From the NCBI RefSeq assembly GCF_000166195.2, contig NZ_CM001403.1, forward strand, positions 4,482,432 to 4,546,431: DNA of 64,000 nucleotides, read 5' to 3'. How positions within the stretch are numbered: the first letter of the stretch is position 1; each line of letters starts with the position of its first letter. The translations under genes and the position numbers were made by a program. This stretch comes from Mucilaginibacter paludis DSM 18603 (GTDB taxonomy: Bacteria; Bacteroidota; Bacteroidia; Sphingobacteriales; Sphingobacteriaceae). The notes beneath the pieces are model-generated. The model saw only the letters and a list, made by a program, of their open reading frames with translations. It had not been told where the DNA came from and made no database searches. This document shows, in pieces, positions 60,526 to 64,000 of this stretch.

Positions 60526-62721
60526 TTATTTGGTGAAAATGTTTCCAGTAACACGGTAACCGGAAGCGACATTGCTATACCAGTCTGTATACGATGCACC
60601 ACCAGATACTGCCCAGTCGGCAAAGTGCGAGTATGCTTTAGTAATATCTGTAGTTTCTGTTGGATAGTTGAAAGTAGCAGGCACGTTAATAGCATAAGGT
60701 AAGCCGGTTTTGGTTACATAGTAACGGCTTGCCGCAACACTGGTATTATCATCGGCTGTTCCAAACAAACTTGCATCAGCCAGTGTAGTTGGGGTTTTGC
60801 CAGATAAGTGTATTTCGTGTCCGCGGGTAGTATTGTAGATGAACGGATTGTACGCATCCTGGCCAAATGAGCTGATTGATGTTCCGTTAGCTACATTAAA
60901 TGTAATGCTGTATGTTTTAGCTGGTGATACAATATCACCAGGTTTGGTATTCCATGTCGGCATTTCGCTGCGCATGCTGGTAAATAAAATTACAACAGCT
61001 TTGCTTTGTCCGGCTTCAAATAAGCCAGAGCTTTGCACGCCCGATGAGTTGGTTATTTTCAAACCGCTTGCGTTTGCCGCACTAACCGGGAACTCAATAC
61101 CGAACGCATTGCCGAATGTACCACCTGTAGCCAACAAGGTATAGTTACCAGTAACAGTTACCACGTTATTTGCTGCATTGGTTACAAGCGCATAATTGTA
61201 AGCCATAACTAAGTCATTCATATCAAAATCACCTTTTGATGGCCATAAGTCTTCAAAAGCCACGGTACCGGTAGCGCCTGTAATGTTATAGGCTTTAGTA
61301 GGGTCGTTAGGATAAGCATCCAGGTTATCGGCAACACCGTCGCCATCGGTATCAACTATCGCAGGTGAACCATTACCTACCGAGTTACAGCCCGTTACCG
61401 GAATATAAACGCTGTTACCAAGTGTTGCTCCACTTGTAATCCTGTTGCTGTATGAGCTTAAATCCTGTGTTGCATAAACTTGTACATTGCTAATCACTGA
61501 GCCGCCATTTTGGAAGCCTGTAGTGCCTGTTATTTTAACTAATGATGTAGTACCATAACCAATTATTTTACCATTAACTATAATGTTGTTGGTTAAAAGC
61601 ATGGCACCGTTATACAAGCCTAATTCAACGTTGTCGTTTAAAGTGGTTGTAGCGTCAACTTTAATTAAGCTATAGTTTTGAACCGTAGCTGAGCTTTGTA
61701 AATAGTTTTGTTTAACATATAAGCTGCAATTGTTAATAAATGGAGTTCCGTTGGTTTGGAAGTTGGTGTTAACAACCATAGTACCATTGTTGGTAGCTGT
61801 GTTTGATGTTCCGCCTTGCCAGCCGCCACCAATATTAAGCGTACCGCCGTTTACAAAGGTTGAGCCGCCATTCATGTTGCAATCTCCGCCAATGTTACAT
61901 ACGCCGTAGTTGTAAAAACCACCTGCATCAGCCCTGTTGCCAGGTATAGTTAAAGTACCGAAGTTGGTTACCGAGGCGTTGCTACTGTTTAGGTTTCCGG
62001 TGAAGGTAGCACTGTGTCCGGAGGTAATTACCAGTGCGCCATTGCTTCCTAAGTTACCTGTAACGGTAACGTTATTACCACAAATTCTTAATGTTCCGCC
62101 GTTTACGTTTTGTAAACCGATGGTTACGTTATCCGCGGTTACGCAATACAGATCGCCGCTGTTCATATCTAATCCACTTCTGGAGGCGGTTATGTTCACG
62201 GGGTTACCGCTGCTGCAATCTGGGCTGGTAGGGTTAGCCGTTACTTGTTTGCTGGCAGCAGTGCTTGATACCACATAAGTTGGATCAACAGCGCCTAACG
62301 TTAGGGCAACGCTGGTAGAAGTTAAAGTTTGTTTTTGAACAATTGATGAATTGTCGGGAGCGGTTTTCATAATATAAACCGTATTGATCTGGGTAGATAA
62401 ATAAAGTTTAGTAGAAAACGGTGCAGTAGTAGAAGCTGATCCTACAGCTACCGGAGTAAGTGCAGTACCAGCAAATGGATCGGCATTATAAATGGCAATT
62501 TTAAAAGTTGCTTTTTTTGTTGGGGTGTCAAAACGGGTATCGGCAACACTGATATTAAAAGTTACGTTTCTTGAGCTTTCCCAGTTAAAACCGGAAGGCA
62601 CTACAATGTCGTTGATAGAATTGACAGTATTGGTAGAGGTATCGGGCCCGTTGGCCGATTTTTTACATGATGTGACTGCAAATAATCCCAAAAAAGCAGC
62701 AGCTAACAGTGTTTTTTTCAT
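60526..62721 (-). CDS. LruC domain-containing surface lipoprotein
   Basis: 731 residues with a lipoprotein signal (LAAAFLGLFAVTSCKK). The middle (about 180-400) is beta-helix-like with repeated N-G-G/T-L and GNNVTVTGNLGSNGALVIT patterns. A calcium-binding TSP3-like loop (DTDGDGVADNLDAYPNDPTK, about 470) is followed by the LruC domain with LWPSKGDFDMNDLVMAYNYA and a Ca-type LSGKTPTTLADASLFG region. LruC domains were named from a Leptospira surface lipoprotein; the role here is probably surface attachment, by inference. It is alone on this strand. Confidence 0.88.
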   Translation of the reverse strand: MKKTLLAAAFLGLFAVTSCKKSANGPDTSTNTVNSINDIVVPSGFNWESSRNVTFNISVADTRFDTPTKKATFKIAIYNADPFAGTALTPVAVGSASTTAPFSTKLYLSTQINTVYIMKTAPDNSSIVQKQTLTSTSVALTLGAVDPTYVVSSTAASKQVTANPTSPDCSSGNPVNITASRSGLDMNSGDLYCVTADNVTIGLQNVNGGTLRICGNNVTVTGNLGSNGALVITSGHSATFTGNLNSSNASVTNFGTLTIPGNRADAGGFYNYGVCNIGGDCNMNGGSTFVNGGTLNIGGGWQGGTSNTATNNGTMVVNTNFQTNGTPFINNCSLYVKQNYLQSSATVQNYSLIKVDATTTLNDNVELGLYNGAMLLTNNIIVNGKIIGYGTTSLVKITGTTGFQNGGSVISNVQVYATQDLSSYSNRITSGATLGNSVYIPVTGCNSVGNGSPAIVDTDGDGVADNLDAYPNDPTKAYNITGATGTVAFEDLWPSKGDFDMNDLVMAYNYALVTNAANNVVTVTGNYTLLATGGTFGNAFGIEFPVSAANASGLKITNSSGVQSSGLFEAGQSKAVVILFTSMRSEMPTWNTKPGDIVSPAKTYSITFNVANGTSISSFGQDAYNPFIYNTTRGHEIHLSGKTPTTLADASLFGTADDNTSVAASRYYVTKTGLPYAINVPATFNYPTETTDITKAYSHFADWAVSGGASYTDWYSNVASGYRVTGNIFTK

Positions 62722-62949
62722 TAGAGGGTAAAGTTATGATTTACGATATTCAGCGAAATAATTGAATTACGTTATTTAAAGGACAAAAGTTGTTCCAATT
62801 AAAATAATAATACCCTAATGCGTTTTTTAAGGGATATAAGAAGTAAAATGCCCCACTTTGTGGATAATTTTGCCCATTCGATACATCGTGTTCCCCAGTT
62901 ATTTGTAAAGTAAATTCCGCTTATCGTGCAGCGGGCCAGAGATGTATCT

Positions 62950-63828
62950 TCAAATATTATCCAGGATACCTAAGGTTTTAACAATAAGGCTATCTATAGT
63001 ATCTTGAGCATTTTTTGAAAACTCGCCTGTAATGCGGTTAGCCATAATAGCATTTAAACTGATTAGCCTGTGGCCCAAAAGCTTGCCAAGCCCGTACAAG
63101 CCAGCCGTCTCCATTTCAAAATTGCTGATGATATGAGTGCCGAAGCTAAAATGAGTTAAGCTCTCGATAAATTCCGGATTGCTTAGCGCTAAACGTAACA
63201 CCCTTCCCTGGGGCCCGTAAAAGCCAGGGCAAGTAACAGTGATACCATGATGAAAGCCCTGCTGGAAATGCTGAAGCAAGCCCTCGTGGCAAGCGCTGAT
63301 GTATGGGGCCGATACCTTGACGTTTAATTGGGTTTGGCCTGTAAACGCATCCAGTATTTCCTGCTCGGCCTGGCTGGCAGAATTTTGATAGAAATTGAGC
63401 AGGTTATCAATTCCTAAACCGTGGGTGGATACCAGGAAGCTATCAACGGGCACCGTTTTTTGTAATGATCCGGATGTGCCTATCCGAATCAGGTTTAATT
63501 GCTTAAGTTCGGTATTGATGCTGCGGGTTTCAAAATTGATATTTACCAGCGCGTCCAATTCATTCAACACGATGTCAATATTATCGGTACCTATTCCGGT
63601 TGATACTACAGATATTCTTTTTTTGCCGATATAGCCGGTATGTGTTACAAACTCGCGATGCTGGCGTTGATATTCAACGCGGTCAAAATACCGGCTCACC
63701 TGTTGAACGCGGTCTGGGTCGCCCACGGTAATGATATCTGTCGCCAGTTCTTCGGGCCGTAGGTCCAGGTGGTAAATAGCCCCGCGGTTGTTAATGATCA
63801 GTTCCGATTCTGCTATACGATCAGCCAT
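62950..63828 (-). CDS. Nucleoside phosphorylase, uridine phosphorylase-like
   Basis: Cleaves a nucleoside with phosphate to base and ribose-1-phosphate; cytoplasmic. The 292 residues are of PNP_UDP_1 type: DIITVGDPDRVQQVSRYFDR (about 30-50) for phosphate, SVVSTGIGTDNIDIVLNELD (about 74-93), IRIGTSGSLQKTVPVDSFLV (about 112-131) and FEMETAGLYGLGKLLGHR (about 237-254) with the ribose-binding MET. The sequence favours uridine phosphorylase rather than PNP, but base choice is uncertain. Confidence 0.9.
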   Translation of the reverse strand: MADRIAESELIINNRGAIYHLDLRPEELATDIITVGDPDRVQQVSRYFDRVEYQRQHREFVTHTGYIGKKRISVVSTGIGTDNIDIVLNELDALVNINFETRSINTELKQLNLIRIGTSGSLQKTVPVDSFLVSTHGLGIDNLLNFYQNSASQAEQEILDAFTGQTQLNVKVSAPYISACHEGLLQHFQQGFHHGITVTCPGFYGPQGRVLRLALSNPEFIESLTHFSFGTHIISNFEMETAGLYGLGKLLGHRLISLNAIMANRITGEFSKNAQDTIDSLIVKTLGILDNI

Positions 63829-64000
63829 AAATAATTAAGAGTTTTTATCAGTATGCCATATAGGCAATAAGTTATTTTATTTTAAACCTGTGGCACAATG
63901 ATATCCTATTTTGCCATTACCCGCAAAATACACAGATAAAATGATTTTACTGTATTACAATCTGCTTAACTGCGCTCTTCCCATATTTCAGCCAGGTGCA
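63829..64000. other. Right-edge non-coding segment
   Basis: 172 bp with no ORF or hairpin that I can support. It is the upstream side of the phosphorylase gene, and the next gene lies beyond the window. Confidence 0.5.

Noticed and set aside
1..64000. CRISPR array, tRNA, rRNA or prophage
   Set aside because: No regularly spaced identical repeats of CRISPR type, no cloverleaf with CCA-like end and no phage structural gene was seen. The only regular tandem repeat (59044-59187) is inside a coding sequence.

Overview
The window looks like chromosomal DNA of a Bacteroidota bacterium, most likely Sphingobacteriaceae close to Mucilaginibacter or Pedobacter. This assignment is an inference. It rests on the protein families present (DUF4835, DUF3943, DUF6515, LruC-type lipoprotein, TonB receptors with a carboxypeptidase-like N-terminal domain, GH127, GH3, GH8), on promoter-like TAnnTTTG boxes, and on moderate GC with many short rho-independent terminators. 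No tRNA, rRNA, CRISPR array, prophage or plasmid function was seen.

Layout. 1-2.8 kb: tail of an upstream gene, glmS, and a toxin-antitoxin pair whose RelE-like toxin is frameshifted. 3.1-12.4 kb: an iron and oxidative-stress neighbourhood with katA divergent from oxyR, a TonB receptor plus PepSY membrane protein, a flavin/2Fe-2S reductase with a quinone-reductase-like protein, and superoxide dismutase. 12.4-19.9 kb: tadA, csaA, a GH8 glycosidase, an Ldh-type dehydrogenase, and the coaBC-DUF4835-recN operon. 19.9-24.2 kb: a transposase-like remnant, an SPFH-GYF plus zinc-ribbon membrane-protein pair, small proteins and a lone receiver. 24.3-28.8 kb: fatty acid desaturase, two ferritin-like proteins, EttA. 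28.8-32.6 kb: hairpins, a small peptide gene, and a four-gene operon of secreted protein, membrane protein, histidine kinase and response regulator. 32.9-37 kb: clpC, a lipoprotein, fabI. 37.5-51.8 kb: GH127, repeat-rich DNA, DUF3943, AraC regulator, SDR, a second TonB receptor, a Crp-type regulator, a PRISE-like reductase, GH3. 51.9-53.3 kb: a complete IS150-type IS3 element. 53.4-64 kb: M13 peptidase, DCC protein, a membrane protein, DUF6515, lone ExbD, LruC lipoprotein, nucleoside phosphorylase.

How parts work together. The two TonB receptors share a near-identical palindromic operator placed over their predicted transcription starts, which suggests one iron-responsive regulon. OxyR keeps both redox cysteines at the Escherichia coli positions (199 and 208). 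A full match to the OxyR half-operator ATAGnTnnnAnCTAT lies over the predicted oxyR start and beside katA. The glycosidases and the diketogulonate-reductase-like enzyme fit growth on plant polysaccharides.

Most notable structures. (1) The IS element sits exactly in the loop of the GH3 terminator and has split its two arms. (2) Three copies of the iron-type operator. (3) A roughly 200-bp dispersed repeat in two intergenic copies, one of them abutting a 26-bp-arm inverted repeat. (4) A decayed toxin beside an intact antitoxin. (5) A sensory operon that begins with an unrecognised secreted protein and faces a small amphipathic peptide gene.
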